The translations under genes were made by a program, and so were the position numbers. Source: Occallatibacter riparius (GTDB taxonomy: Bacteria > Acidobacteriota > Terriglobia > Terriglobales > Acidobacteriaceae). From it: a stretch of DNA of 64,000 bases. Below, in pieces: positions 44,278 to 53,862 of the stretch; within the stretch, counting starts at the first letter, position 1; each line of letters starts with the position of its first letter. Below the pieces are notes generated by a model. It did not search any database. It worked only from the letters and a program-made list of their open reading frames with translations, and was not told where the DNA came from. The stretch covers positions 4,278,001-4,342,000 of the forward strand of contig NZ_CP093313.1 in the NCBI RefSeq assembly GCF_025264625.1, in the 5' to 3' direction.

Positions 44278-44318
44278 CCGGCCATAAAAAGCACGCTCTG
44301 CGCACTGGCCATGGCCGG
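44278..44318. terminator. Inverted repeat between kinase and mtnA
   Basis: CCGGCCAT / ATGGCCGG, 8 bp, 25-nt spacer, between convergent genes. Weak as a terminator because of the long loop. Nearby GTTCACAG and CTGTGAAC form a second inverted pair. Confidence 0.4.
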
Positions 44319-44367
44319 AGGGTGATGACTGTGAACTGCGAACTAAGAACGCTGAACTGTGCGCCGC

Positions 44368-45417
44368 CTACTGCGCAGCCATCTCCATCTCTCTGAGCGA
44401 CTCCGCATACGGCGCACGCAGCACGCCGCGCTCGGTGATGATCGCGCTCACGTACTTTGCCGGAGTCACATCAAACGCGGGATTGCAGATGCCTACTCCG
44501 TGCGGCGTCAATTGCTTTCCACCATGATGTGTCACCTCAACCTGGTTGCGCTCCTCAATGGGAATCGCATCGCCGGTCGACGTTTCCATGTCGATGGTGG
44601 ACCACGGCGCCGCGCAATAGAACGGAATGCCGTGCTCCTTCGCCAGGATCGCCACGTTGTAGGTGCCGATCTTGTTGGCGAAGTCACCATTGGCTGCGAT
44701 GCGGTCCGCGCCGACCACTACCGCCTTGATCTTGCCCGCGCGCATCAGGCTCGCCGCCATGTTGTCGCAGATCACCGTGGTGGGAATGCCGTCGGCCGTC
44801 AGTTCCCATGCGGTCAGCCGCGCTCCCTGCAGAAACGGCCGGGTCTCATCGGCATAAACGTGAATCTGCTTACCCTGCTCCACTGCCGAGCGGATCACGC
44901 CCAGCGCCGTACCGTATCCGCACGTGGCCAGGGCACCGGCGTTGCAGTGCGTCAGCACGCCGCCTTCGTCCGGCAGCAGCGCTCCGCCGAATGCGCCCAT
45001 CGTTTTGCAGGCCGCGATGTCTTCGTCGTACATGGCATGCGCCTCGGCCAGGATGCGCTCCTTGACCTCGGCCATGGAAGCGCCCTTCGAGCGCAAATCG
45101 GCAAACAGCTTCTTCATGCGGTCGATCGCCCAGAACAGGTTCACGGCCGTGGGCCGCGTTCCTGCCAGCCGCGCGCAGATCTTGTCGAACTCCGGCGCGA
45201 AGCGCTCCGCGCTCTCACTCTCTGAGTGCTGTGCCCCAAGAGCCACGCCGTAAGCGGCCGACACGCCGATGGCAGGCGCGCCGCGCACCACCATCGTTAC
45301 GATGACGTCTGCCACCTGTTCGTACGTGGTGGCAACCACATAACTCTCCTCGAGAGGAAGCCGCGTCTGATCAATAAAACGGACACCCTCGGGTGTCCAC
45401 GAAAGCGTAGGAATCAT
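44368..45417 (-). CDS. mtnA: S-methyl-5-thioribose-1-phosphate isomerase
   Basis: 349 residues of the eIF2B-like MtnA family. The segments RGAPAIGVSAAYGVAL, HCNAGALATCGYGTALG (catalytic Cys region, 158-166) and GADRIAANGDFANKIGTY with Asp238 are all present. It isomerises MTR-1-P to MTRu-1-P in methionine salvage. The ATG at 45417 gives the family length; an upstream extension is rejected. No other mtn gene adjoins it. Confidence 0.93.
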   Translation of the reverse strand: MIPTLSWTPEGVRFIDQTRLPLEESYVVATTYEQVADVIVTMVVRGAPAIGVSAAYGVALGAQHSESESAERFAPEFDKICARLAGTRPTAVNLFWAIDRMKKLFADLRSKGASMAEVKERILAEAHAMYDEDIAACKTMGAFGGALLPDEGGVLTHCNAGALATCGYGTALGVIRSAVEQGKQIHVYADETRPFLQGARLTAWELTADGIPTTVICDNMAASLMRAGKIKAVVVGADRIAANGDFANKIGTYNVAILAKEHGIPFYCAAPWSTIDMETSTGDAIPIEERNQVEVTHHGGKQLTPHGVGICNPAFDVTPAKYVSAIITERGVLRAPYAESLREMEMAAQ

Positions 45418-45454
45418 GCACTTCCAGTGTACCTGTTCTGCAATCGGTGCGGGT

Positions 45455-45859
45455 TCAATCGTCGCCGGCCGAGAGCGGCGGAAGACCTCGCAATCGCAGC
45501 ACCGCTTCGCGCAACTCATGCGCCCGGCGTGACTTCACCAGCACCTCGCGCGCTCCCAGCGTCCGGCAGATCTCGTGGGTCAGATCGTCCTCTACGATTG
45601 TCCACACCAGCACAGGGATCTTCCTCAGCGTCTCGCGCCCCCGGATGTACCGCATCACTTCCTGACCCGAACTGTCTTTGAGCAGCAGGTCGAGGATTAC
45701 CGCCTCTGGGGCAGATTCGTCTCCACTCTCCACCTGCTTGAGGAACTCCAGCGCCTTACCCGCCGTGTTCACCACACGCGAGGAACGCGCGCCCAGCCGC
45801 GACAGGCAAGCCGCGGCCATTGCCAGATCCATGCCATTGTCTTCCACAAACAGGAACAT
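45455..45859 (-). CDS. Receiver-domain response regulator
   Basis: 134 residues: MFLFVEDNGMDLAM supplies the acidic pocket, VILDLLLKDSSG the phosphoacceptor Asp, VWTIVEDD the Thr and VLVKSRR the Lys. No output domain. It ends 37 bases before mtnA on the same strand. The ATG at 45859 starts right at the first beta strand, so a slightly longer N-terminus cannot be excluded. Confidence 0.72.
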   Translation of the reverse strand: MFLFVEDNGMDLAMAAACLSRLGARSSRVVNTAGKALEFLKQVESGDESAPEAVILDLLLKDSSGQEVMRYIRGRETLRKIPVLVWTIVEDDLTHEICRTLGAREVLVKSRRAHELREAVLRLRGLPPLSAGDD

Positions 45860-45936
45860 CTGTTCGCTCTCGCACCTCGCCGATTCATCAGCTTCCGACG
45901 AGGGTTTGGAAACAACTGAGAGCGATGGGGTTGCAG

Positions 45937-45966
45937 CGGCCCCCGGGTCTGCGCGGCCCGGGGCCG
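45937..45966 (-). terminator. GC-rich hairpin after the ADOP permease gene
   Basis: CGGCCCCGGG pairs with CCCGGGGGCCG (one bulge) around a 9-nt loop, 12 bases past the stop. No T-run, so termination strength is uncertain. Confidence 0.55.
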
Positions 45967-45978
45967 TCGCACGTATTG

Positions 45979-48414
45979 CTACTGCTCCCGGATCGCCGCC
46001 ACAGGATCCGCCCTCATGGCCCGCTGGGCCGGAAGATAGCACGCGATCAGCGACATTGCCCCAAGCACAACCACCACGCCCAGCACCGTCGAAGGATCGT
46101 AAGCACTCACTCCGTAGAGCAGATCCCCAATCAGCCTCGTGAGCGCGAACGCCAGCGCCAGACCCAGCGTCAATCCAATCACGGTCAGCCAAAGGCCCTG
46201 CAGCAGAACGAGCTTGAGCACATCCGCGCGTGAAGCTCCCAGGGCTATCCGCACGCCGATTTCGTGCGTACGCAACTGCGTCCGGTACGCTACCACGCCG
46301 TAGATGCCCGTAGCTGCCAGAATCAGCGCAACCACCGCGAACATGCCCGCAAATGTGCTCTGCATGACCGCGAAGATCCGCGCCATCTGCGTTGTCTCGC
46401 GCATGGTGCGCACATCGAACACCGGTATCCCTCGATCTACCCCGCGGATCGCCTCTTCGACCGCTGGCGCCATCTCCGCCGGATTCCCCTTCGTCTTGAC
46501 CTGGAAGATCGTTTCGTTATCCGCAGACTGGAAGTAGCTCATGTAGACCATGGGCTCAAGATCTTCCTTCAGGAACTGGTGCTTCGAATTCCTCACCACG
46601 CCCACCACGGTGAACAGAGTGTGGTTCCACAGCGTGAGCTTCTTGCCGACCGGATCTTGCCCCGGCCAATAGTGCTTCGCGGTTGTCTCATCGATGATCA
46701 GCACCTTCGGCGCCTTCTCATCATCGGCGAGTGTGAAATCGCGGCCTTCCACGAACGGAATCCCCAACGTCTCGAAGTACCGTGGCGTGATGTCGGCCCG
46801 GCGCACCTCCAGCGAGTCATGCGGCTTCGGTGCATAACCCTGCGGATACGCATCCGCTGTCTTCCGCGTGAAGCTCATCGGAAGCCAGTCCGTCAGCGAG
46901 GCCACACTCACTCCCGGCAGCGCCGCCAGGCGGTCGAGAATCTTATGGCGGATCACCTTCGCATCCTCATTCGAATAGCCGGCCATATTCAGGCCCACGG
47001 ATGCCGTCAGCACGTGCTCCTGCTCGAATCCCGGATACGCCCCGGCCAGGTTTCGCAGCGTCTGCAGAAACAGCCCCGAGCACACCAGCAACGCCAGCGA
47101 AAGCGCGATCTGCACCACAACGAGACCGCTAAGCAGATGCCGGTTGCGTGACCCGCCTGAAATGCTCGCAGCCTCATCCTTCAGAACCTCGGCTGCCGGT
47201 ACCTTCGAGGACCGCCATGCCGGAAACGCTCCGCAGAGCATGCTGGCCGCAATCGCCAGTGCCACGATCCCGATGATCACGTTTTGATCCAGAATCCCGT
47301 TCAGCACAATCGGATTGGAAGTAGGCGGAATGAAGAGTGCAAACGTCTTCGCCGTCCAGGAGGTCAGCAGCAGCGCCGCCGCACCCGCGGCGGCAGCAAG
47401 AACCATGCCCTCCAGAACCATCTGGCGCACCAGTTGGAAACGCTGCGCCCCCAGCGATTGCCGGATCGCAATCTCACGCCGCCGCGCTACAAAGCGCACC
47501 AGCGTGAGCGTGGCCACGTTGGCACACGTCAGCACCAGCACCACGCCCGCTATCGCCAGCAGGATCGGCAGTGTCGCCGCCATGTAGCCGTTGGCCCCGA
47601 AGGGCGAGCGCCACATCGGATCGAGCGTGATGGTATTCACGCCGAGATGGTCGTCAGGGTACGCCGCGACGATGCGGCGCATGATCGTTTCGAGATCCTG
47701 GTTTGCGGCCTCGCGCGTCACGCCGGGCTTCAGACGCCCGAGTATATTGAGGAAGTTCGCGCGGCGATGCGTCATTCGGTATGCATTCGTCCCTATAGGA
47801 TTCAGCGTCAGCCACAGATCCTGCCGGATCCCCGGCATGGCTCCGATGAATCCCTCCGGCGCTACGCCAATCACCGTCACGGGGTGCTTGGCGATTTCGA
47901 TTGACCTGCCTACGATTCCCGGGTCTCCCGCGTAGCGGTTCTGCCACAGCGAATAGGACAGGATCACCAGCGGCACAGCATCCGGACGTGTCTCTTCTTC
48001 CGGCCGGAAGAAGCGCCCCAGCCACGGCTTCACCCCCAGCACGTCGAAGAAGTTCGATGACACATTCGCCACATAGACGCGCTCCGGCTGTGCCCCGCCC
48101 GTGATACTCAGCCAGTCGTGGTTATAAGCGAGAATCCCGGAGAAGCTGTGGTTCTGCTCGCGCATGTCGCGATAATCGGGATAGGACAGCGGCGGAACCG
48201 GCGAGGGGTTCGGCTCTCCGCGCATCAGGCTCACCAAGTCGCCTGTATTGCGCGCCCCCGGAATGGGATGCAGCATGGTGCCGTCAATCCAGCTCAATAC
48301 GGTGCTGTTGGCGCAGATTGCCACCGCCAGCATCACCGTCGCCGTAACCATGAAGCCCGGATTCTTGCGCAACTGCCGTAACGCAAAGCGAACATCCTGG
48401 AGCAGGCCTGTCAT
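45979..48414 (-). CDS. MacB/FtsX-type permease, acidobacterial duplicated orphan permease (ADOP)
   Basis: 811 residues. DVRFALRQLRKNPGFMVTATVMLA at the N-terminus, a periplasmic MacB-like domain and two FtsX modules (IAGVVLVLTCANVATLTLVRF and VVALILAATGIYGVVAYRTQ) give about eight membrane helices. REIAIRQSLGAQRFQLVRQM and HEIGVRIALGASRADVLKL are coupling-helix regions. No ATPase gene adjoins it, typical of the ADOP family abundant in Acidobacteria. Substrate unknown; relatives move macrolides, peptides or lipoproteins. Confidence 0.92.
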   Translation of the reverse strand: MTGLLQDVRFALRQLRKNPGFMVTATVMLAVAICANSTVLSWIDGTMLHPIPGARNTGDLVSLMRGEPNPSPVPPLSYPDYRDMREQNHSFSGILAYNHDWLSITGGAQPERVYVANVSSNFFDVLGVKPWLGRFFRPEEETRPDAVPLVILSYSLWQNRYAGDPGIVGRSIEIAKHPVTVIGVAPEGFIGAMPGIRQDLWLTLNPIGTNAYRMTHRRANFLNILGRLKPGVTREAANQDLETIMRRIVAAYPDDHLGVNTITLDPMWRSPFGANGYMAATLPILLAIAGVVLVLTCANVATLTLVRFVARRREIAIRQSLGAQRFQLVRQMVLEGMVLAAAAGAAALLLTSWTAKTFALFIPPTSNPIVLNGILDQNVIIGIVALAIAASMLCGAFPAWRSSKVPAAEVLKDEAASISGGSRNRHLLSGLVVVQIALSLALLVCSGLFLQTLRNLAGAYPGFEQEHVLTASVGLNMAGYSNEDAKVIRHKILDRLAALPGVSVASLTDWLPMSFTRKTADAYPQGYAPKPHDSLEVRRADITPRYFETLGIPFVEGRDFTLADDEKAPKVLIIDETTAKHYWPGQDPVGKKLTLWNHTLFTVVGVVRNSKHQFLKEDLEPMVYMSYFQSADNETIFQVKTKGNPAEMAPAVEEAIRGVDRGIPVFDVRTMRETTQMARIFAVMQSTFAGMFAVVALILAATGIYGVVAYRTQLRTHEIGVRIALGASRADVLKLVLLQGLWLTVIGLTLGLALAFALTRLIGDLLYGVSAYDPSTVLGVVVVLGAMSLIACYLPAQRAMRADPVAAIREQ

Positions 48415-48733
48415 CGCAGCCCTCCTTCGGAACTTTGCTCTTGGGGAATCAGAGTATTGCCCCTGCTATTTGCAAGCAGTGCGCCACAGCACGTATGCAC
48501 CTAACTGTCTGCTGAATCAGTAGATTACCGATAAGAACCGTAGTGCCGTCTTTCCTCCCTCTGTCCGTCTATGCGTGGCCATGTCCGAATCTGAACAGCA
48601 CCGGCGTGCAGGCTCGCCCGCACCAAGGTGTCACAAAGTCTTCGATTTCACTACAACTCCCTGTATCAAAAGCCTAAGATTCGCGATGGACTTCCCCCTG
48701 GGCCCCCTACTTTCCCACGTGAGGTAGCTCTCC
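48415..48733. other. Divergent intergenic region
   Basis: About 320 bases between the ADOP gene and the NHL/Ig protein. No gene, no clear operator or hairpin. It presumably contains both promoters. Confidence 0.35.
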
Positions 48734-51202
48734 ATGTCTAGAGTTAAGTCTCCCCTCTGTGTGTATGCAGGCACGCTCCTCTGTTCGTTCCTGCTCGCCT
48801 CCACGCCTAATTTTGCGCAACAGCTCGTTCAACATGGCGCGCCTGAAGCGCCGCAGTCCATCATCTCGCTGGCACCCACGCCGCGGCCGCAGGGGCAAGT
48901 TCTTGCACGCCTGCCCGGCGACGCCACCTTTCAGCACGCTCCTGCCAACTACCACATCTTCGCTACCGCGAACGTCGGAGAAGATGCAGGCGTCGAGCCC
49001 CTCACGCTGAACTTCGCGGCCGCTACAAAGCTTACCCGCATCGAGTCGAAGAACAAGGACTTTGTCGTCGAGCCCGGCGGCACCTGCCATGAGGGCAACA
49101 GCTACAGCCGCGGCGACAGCTGCACGCTGATGGTCCGCTTCAATCCGCAGGGACCGGGCCACAGGTTGGGGTTCATTAAAGTCAGCAACTCGGCCGAGGC
49201 GAGTCCGATGAGCTTCGGCTTGACCGGCAACGGCTATGCGCCCGTGGTCAGCTTTACTCCGTCGCAGATCACGACGGTGCCCAGCTCTGTGTCAGCGGGC
49301 ACCGGCACCATTAAGAGCGCAACCAACATGGCCATCGATGGCGGCGATATCCTCTACATCGCGGATACCGGCAACAGCAAGCTCAAGGAGATGGATTCGA
49401 GCGGCACGATCGTGAACAGCGCGGCCTCTCCGATTGCGACTCCCGCGTCGGTTGCTGTCGACTCCTTCGGAATCGCGTACACCGCCAACGTCCACAGTGC
49501 CACCTACTACTTCAGCCTTTACTACCCCTGGGGATCCGAGACGGCGTATGGATTCGCCTACGCCTCCAGTACCTGCACGGTGAGTGCACCCTGTGCCTTC
49601 TCGGCTGTTGGCATGAACTATCCCGCCAACATGAGTATCGACAATTACGACAACCTCTTCTTTGAGGAGGGGACTACCGGAGCGGCCGAGATGCCGGTGA
49701 CGAACATATCCGGCGGAACAGGTACGCTCAACCTGTGGCATCTGAGCGACCAGTTCTCGTACTCCTCGGGGTCTCCCGGTTCTTTCGCGGTGGATGCCTA
49801 CGGCGATCTCTTCACCAAGTACAGCTTCCCTTCAGCTGGAACCTGCTTCATCCTCGAGGAGCCCCTGTATAACGCCGAGTACTCGCCCACCGCTAACCGA
49901 GTGGCCGGAGGCGTGGCTTGCGGGTTCTCCGGCGATGGCGGACTGGCACGCAGCGCGGAGATCAGCTCCAACATCGGGCAGATTGCCTTCGACATTGCAG
50001 GCAATTTGTACTTCGCCGATACCGGCAACCAGCGGGTTCGCCGCATTGATGCCGCCACCGGCATCATCAGCACGGTTGCAGGCAACGGCACGCAAGGGTA
50101 CACCGGCGATTCGAACGGCGCCACCCAGGCAACCCTCAGCAATCCAACCGGCGTGGCAGTGGATTCGCAGGGGCAGATTTACATCTTGAGCAACGCTCCT
50201 TCGGCTGGACCGACCCAGGTTCTGAGGATGGTCAATCGAACCGGGCACTGGGGCTATGCTAGTCAACTGAAGGGAACAACCAGCGCGGCTAAGGTATTCC
50301 AATTAGCAAATACCGGTAATTCCACACTGGTTCTTTCATCAGCTCCCTTCTTTGCCGGCACAAATCCGACCGACTACGCCATTGACTCTCCGACTACCGA
50401 TTGTGTGCTCACTACCGGCTCCACGCTCGCATCAGGCCGCAGTTGCCACGTCGGAATCGTATTCAAGCCTTCCGCTGGCGGTACTCGTTCGGCAGCGCTG
50501 GTGTTTCCGGACAACTCGGTAAACGGCTCCAACTCGATCTCCCTGTCAGGCCGCGGCATGCTCTCGCCGACCATGACCATCACTTCCCCTACCGGTGGAT
50601 CGTCTGTGACATCAGGAACCACTGTGACCTTCGCAGTGAAGGTGACCTCAACCTTGTCCCCCCTCCCGACTGGGACGGTAACCTTCAAAGTGAACGGCAG
50701 CACGATTGGTGCTCCGGTTACGCTCAACTCTTCCGGCGTAGCGTCTACCACCTTTAGTGAAGCTTCGGCCAGCACCTACACGCTTGAAGCCGACTATAGC
50801 GGCGACGCGAATTATGTGTCTGCCGTCGCCACCGAGAGTCTGATTGTCACCGCGCTCAAGCTTCCGGTCTCAGTAAACCTGGTGCCCATGGCTACCCCCA
50901 TGTCCTCTTGCGGTTCCGCCAGCTTCTCTGTCCAGGTCTCCTCGACGTCCGGAGCACCACCCACCGGACTGGTCCAGCTGAAGAGCGGATCGTCGGCGCT
51001 GGCGTCGGCAACGCTCACGAACGGCATCGCAACGCTTTCTGCTGCCGGGCTCTCGCCGGGTTCGCACTCCTTTGTTGCCACCTACAGCGGCGACAGCCTG
51101 CACGAGGCTGCCACTTCCGCGCCGATTACAGTGAAAAGCGGCCTGAACTGTGTCGGGATCAATCCACCCACGATTCGTGTGAAGAGCCCAGGGGTGCAAT
51201 AG
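48734..51202 (+). CDS. Secreted NHL-repeat beta-propeller protein with Ig-like domains
   Basis: 822 residues. A signal peptide (VYAGTLLCSFLLASTPNFAQ) is followed by a choice-of-anchor D-like beta domain (GDSCTLMVRFNPQGPGHRLG). NHL-like propeller blades follow (GDILYIADTGNSKLKEMD, GNLYFADTGNQRVRRID, VAGNGTQGYTGD). A second anchor-D-like domain and two Big_3-type Ig repeats (TPTGTVTFKVNGS, YSGDANYVSAVA) complete it. GAGGTAG precedes the ATG. Probably surface or secreted, binding rather than catalytic. Confidence 0.85.
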   Translation: MSRVKSPLCVYAGTLLCSFLLASTPNFAQQLVQHGAPEAPQSIISLAPTPRPQGQVLARLPGDATFQHAPANYHIFATANVGEDAGVEPLTLNFAAATKLTRIESKNKDFVVEPGGTCHEGNSYSRGDSCTLMVRFNPQGPGHRLGFIKVSNSAEASPMSFGLTGNGYAPVVSFTPSQITTVPSSVSAGTGTIKSATNMAIDGGDILYIADTGNSKLKEMDSSGTIVNSAASPIATPASVAVDSFGIAYTANVHSATYYFSLYYPWGSETAYGFAYASSTCTVSAPCAFSAVGMNYPANMSIDNYDNLFFEEGTTGAAEMPVTNISGGTGTLNLWHLSDQFSYSSGSPGSFAVDAYGDLFTKYSFPSAGTCFILEEPLYNAEYSPTANRVAGGVACGFSGDGGLARSAEISSNIGQIAFDIAGNLYFADTGNQRVRRIDAATGIISTVAGNGTQGYTGDSNGATQATLSNPTGVAVDSQGQIYILSNAPSAGPTQVLRMVNRTGHWGYASQLKGTTSAAKVFQLANTGNSTLVLSSAPFFAGTNPTDYAIDSPTTDCVLTTGSTLASGRSCHVGIVFKPSAGGTRSAALVFPDNSVNGSNSISLSGRGMLSPTMTITSPTGGSSVTSGTTVTFAVKVTSTLSPLPTGTVTFKVNGSTIGAPVTLNSSGVASTTFSEASASTYTLEADYSGDANYVSAVATESLIVTALKLPVSVNLVPMATPMSSCGSASFSVQVSSTSGAPPTGLVQLKSGSSALASATLTNGIATLSAAGLSPGSHSFVATYSGDSLHEAATSAPITVKSGLNCVGINPPTIRVKSPGVQ

Positions 51203-51219
51203 CTTCACCGGAAACAGAA

Positions 51220-51246
51220 GGGCGAGAGCCGCAACGGCTCTCGCCC
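51220..51246. terminator. Bidirectional hairpin terminator
   Basis: GGGCGAGAGCC / GGCTCTCGCCC, 11 bp, GCAAC loop, between two convergent genes. Confidence 0.88.
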
Positions 51247-51269
51247 GATTTGTTCTTGGATCCTCACCC

Positions 51270-52793
51270 TCACCGCGCAGGGTAATTCTGCGCGTAGGTG
51301 TCCCGCGGCAGTCCCAGGGCTCGCGCCTTGCGTGCCAGCGCATAAGCCTCATCGCGGTCCATCGCGCCGCCAATCGTCACCAGCCAGGGTGCTCGTCCCT
51401 TTGCAGAGAACACCTCTGGCCGCAAGTCCGCATGCTTCTGCGACAGGGACGACGCCTTCTTCTGCGCCTGGTCCTGGCGGTTGTAGGTGAAAGCCACTAC
51501 GCGCCACGGTTTCCTGCTGTCGCTTGATGCTGTCGTCGCGGCGACGGGCCGAGCCGCCGGATGCGCCTGTGCGCCCGGCCTGTCCTGCACAGCCGCCGTG
51601 AACGGAGCCGCCCCTGCTGCCGGCGTCGCTGCCGTCGATCCTGCGGATGCAGAGTGCCCCGAACGGTGCACCAGCATCCATCCCAGAAGCAGAACCACCA
51701 GTACCAGCACTCCACCGATGGCCAATTTCCGGGGCTCGTGTTGAAGCCCGTTCACCCACGCCTTCCAATCGAACGTGGCACCGTCCGGCCCGGGAAACGG
51801 CTTCCGCTCCTCCACATCCCGGCGCCGCGAAGAAATAGGATCCGCCCACGGCTCTGGGCGCGGCTGAAACCGCGGCTCAGCCTTGGGCTGCGATGGAGCC
51901 TTTAGCTCAGGCACCGCTTTCGGCTGTGCCTCAGCACTCTTGTCGCTGCCAAGACCGCCGGCTGCTGGCACAACCTTCGCCTCTGCTTGCACCGTCGCGG
52001 GTTTCGAGACAGGAGCTGCCGCAGCCGAAGTGGCCAACGGCTTCGGCGCAGCAGACTGAGGCGTCGCCGCCTTCGTTTGCGTGCTCTTCGCCGTGCCATT
52101 GGTGCGCTTGTAAGGCGACAGCGCTGCCTGGATCTCCTTCAGCCCCCACTCGCCGCTCATGCCCTTGCGTACAATCTCATCGAACCGGGCAATGAGCATG
52201 CCTCCGCGCGGCATGTCCACGGCCCGCGGATTCCCCAGCAGCACCTGCATCAGCACCACCGCCAGGTCGTGCACATCGCGGCGGCGCGCAGCCAGCCCGG
52301 CCTCGCCTTCCTTCGTCTCGCGGATACAGTCGCTGCGCAGCTTCACTGCTTCACCTACTGCGTAGATGTTCCGCGCCTCCACGTGCTCGTGGACGAATCC
52401 ATTGGCGTGCAGTGTCTCCAGGGCTGACGCGATGCTCAGCCCGATCTGCCCCGCCTCTTCACTCGAGAGCCGCCCCTGCTCCAGCACATCTCCCAGGTTC
52501 GCGTCCACCCGCTCGAAGACGGCATACACCGCTGTAATATCGTCGGCTTCAATCAGGAATTGACCGAAGCGGTCAATGCACAGAAAGCTGGGGTGGCCCA
52601 GCGTCTGCACGCCCCGCCACCGCGCCAGAATCTCATCCTCGTCGAAGTGGCACTCGATAATGCGAATCAGAACCGGCTCGCCGCTCGCATTGCGGGTTTG
52701 AAAGAACGCGCTGCGCCCTTCCGTCTGCAGCAGCTTGCTCAATGCGAAGGATTGATCGATCGTTACGCCTTCAAACTCTGTCCACAGATCCAT
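51270..52793 (-). CDS. Pseudokinase fused to a C-terminal SPOR domain
   Basis: 507 residues. Residues 10-235 follow a kinase fold (LGHPSFLCIDRFGQFLIEADD, ALETLHANGFVHEHVEARNIY, DVHDLAVVLMQVLLG). Catalytic residues are lost: the HRDxKxxN loop reads HEHVEARN (135-142), the VAIK Lys is Arg44 and DFG is absent. A long Ala/Pro/Lys linker leads to a membrane helix (LAIGGVLVLVVLLLGWMLV), then a periplasmic SPOR domain (KPWRVVAFTYNRQDQAQ, PWLVTIGGAMDRDEAYALA). SPOR domains bind denuded septal peptidoglycan. It probably senses or scaffolds at the division site. Confidence 0.85.
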   Translation of the reverse strand: MDLWTEFEGVTIDQSFALSKLLQTEGRSAFFQTRNASGEPVLIRIIECHFDEDEILARWRGVQTLGHPSFLCIDRFGQFLIEADDITAVYAVFERVDANLGDVLEQGRLSSEEAGQIGLSIASALETLHANGFVHEHVEARNIYAVGEAVKLRSDCIRETKEGEAGLAARRRDVHDLAVVLMQVLLGNPRAVDMPRGGMLIARFDEIVRKGMSGEWGLKEIQAALSPYKRTNGTAKSTQTKAATPQSAAPKPLATSAAAAPVSKPATVQAEAKVVPAAGGLGSDKSAEAQPKAVPELKAPSQPKAEPRFQPRPEPWADPISSRRRDVEERKPFPGPDGATFDWKAWVNGLQHEPRKLAIGGVLVLVVLLLGWMLVHRSGHSASAGSTAATPAAGAAPFTAAVQDRPGAQAHPAARPVAATTASSDSRKPWRVVAFTYNRQDQAQKKASSLSQKHADLRPEVFSAKGRAPWLVTIGGAMDRDEAYALARKARALGLPRDTYAQNYPAR

Positions 52794-52984
52794 AGGGAAT
52801 TCCTGCTCTACGTTTGAATTTCTTCTTCAAGGCAGGAGACCCACACGGGCTAAGAATTGCAATCTAGATAACGATCCGAGACGCGACTGCGTGCAAAGCG
52901 GCTCTATTTATGGTTCGATTATGCACGATCGGACGTCACTCCAGTGTTGGCGAGTGGGATTCCAGCCAAAAATCCTGCTTGCAT

Positions 52985-53537
52985 TCACAATGCCAGGATG
53001 TAAACGCCCAGCCCAATAAATACAAACGGCACGATCCAGCGGCCCCCCCTCAATCCCGTGAAGAAGGAGCGGACGGCGGCCGAGCCATCGACCCGTCACA
53101 CACCATAGAGCGACCAGTCCGCCATAAACCATCAGAATGAGCAGGAGATGATGGCTGTTGAAACGGAAGAAGGGATGTAAACACCCACGTTGTCCGCACC
53201 GTTTGAAGGAGTCACCAGGGCGATCGCCATCGCGGTTTGCTTTGGCCCGAACCGCTCCCGCTCATCCTGGGCCTTCCTCAACCGCAGCAGTTCCTCACAC
53301 CGAGCACCAGAGGCAGCAGGCCGAGAAAACGAATCCACTGTGCGGGGATCGCGAAGCTGAGCAAGCCGCCCAGGCAGCTCATCAAAACGATCATGGCGAA
53401 GCCGAGGAACTGACCCGCGACGATAGGTGGCCCGGGATTCGCCGCGGGAAAAACAATGTGAGAAGGCAAAGATCGTCGACGTTTGTCGCCGCGAAAGTGG
53501 TCACGCTCGCGGTCAATACGGAGATTTCCCGGTCCAT
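52985..53537 (-). pseudogene. Decayed CadD-type cadmium resistance/efflux transporter gene
   Basis: Four frames join into one membrane protein: MDREISVLTASVTTFAATNV-DDLCLLTLFFP, then AANPGPPIVAGQFLGF, then ELLRLRKAQDERERFG and MAIALVTPSNGADNVGVYIP, then LLILMVYGGLVALW and RWIVPFVFIGLGVYILAL. This order and the NVDD and NGADN motifs match the CadD family, about 184 residues. Shifts fall near 53455, 53295, 53145 and in a seven-G run near 53045. It follows the kinase-like gene after about 190 empty bases. At least four indels make error alone unlikely. Confidence 0.78.
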
Positions 53538-53673
53538 TCCTCCAAGACTAGCAGTGCGTCTCTGCGCCATTTCCGTTGAATGCAGGCGCTCACGTACATG
53601 GGTGCGGTTCATCACTGCCGGGCCCCAGGCGATCAGTATCCACTACGGATAGCACCGACCCCAGGAGCCCATC

Positions 53674-53862
53674 ATGGAAAGTCCTAAGCTCTGCGATCGC
53701 GTGCGCGTCCGCGGAGAGCAAAACCGGCGGACCTATATCGTCATTAGCATTGACGAAGAATCCGCGACCGTCGACCTGGTGGCGGCCGCCGGATCGACCC
53801 ACCTGCTGAATGGCGTTCCTTTTTCCAAGCTCATCAGGCCCGGAGAGCGCTCCGGCTCATAG
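53674..53862 (+). CDS. Small hypothetical protein (62 aa)
   Basis: MESPKLCDRVRVRGEQNRRT followed by YIVISIDEESATVDLVAAAG: a compact beta-rich sequence resembling a small SH3- or Tudor-like barrel, not assignable to a family. An AGGAG site lies six bases before the ATG. Confidence 0.6.
   Translation: MESPKLCDRVRVRGEQNRRTYIVISIDEESATVDLVAAAGSTHLLNGVPFSKLIRPGERSGS

Noticed and set aside
44225..44365. Repetitive GTTCACAG/CTGTGAAC and AACTGxGAAC words downstream of the kinase gene, considered as a mobile-element end
   Set aside because: Short imperfect words only; no transposase and no matching end elsewhere in the window.
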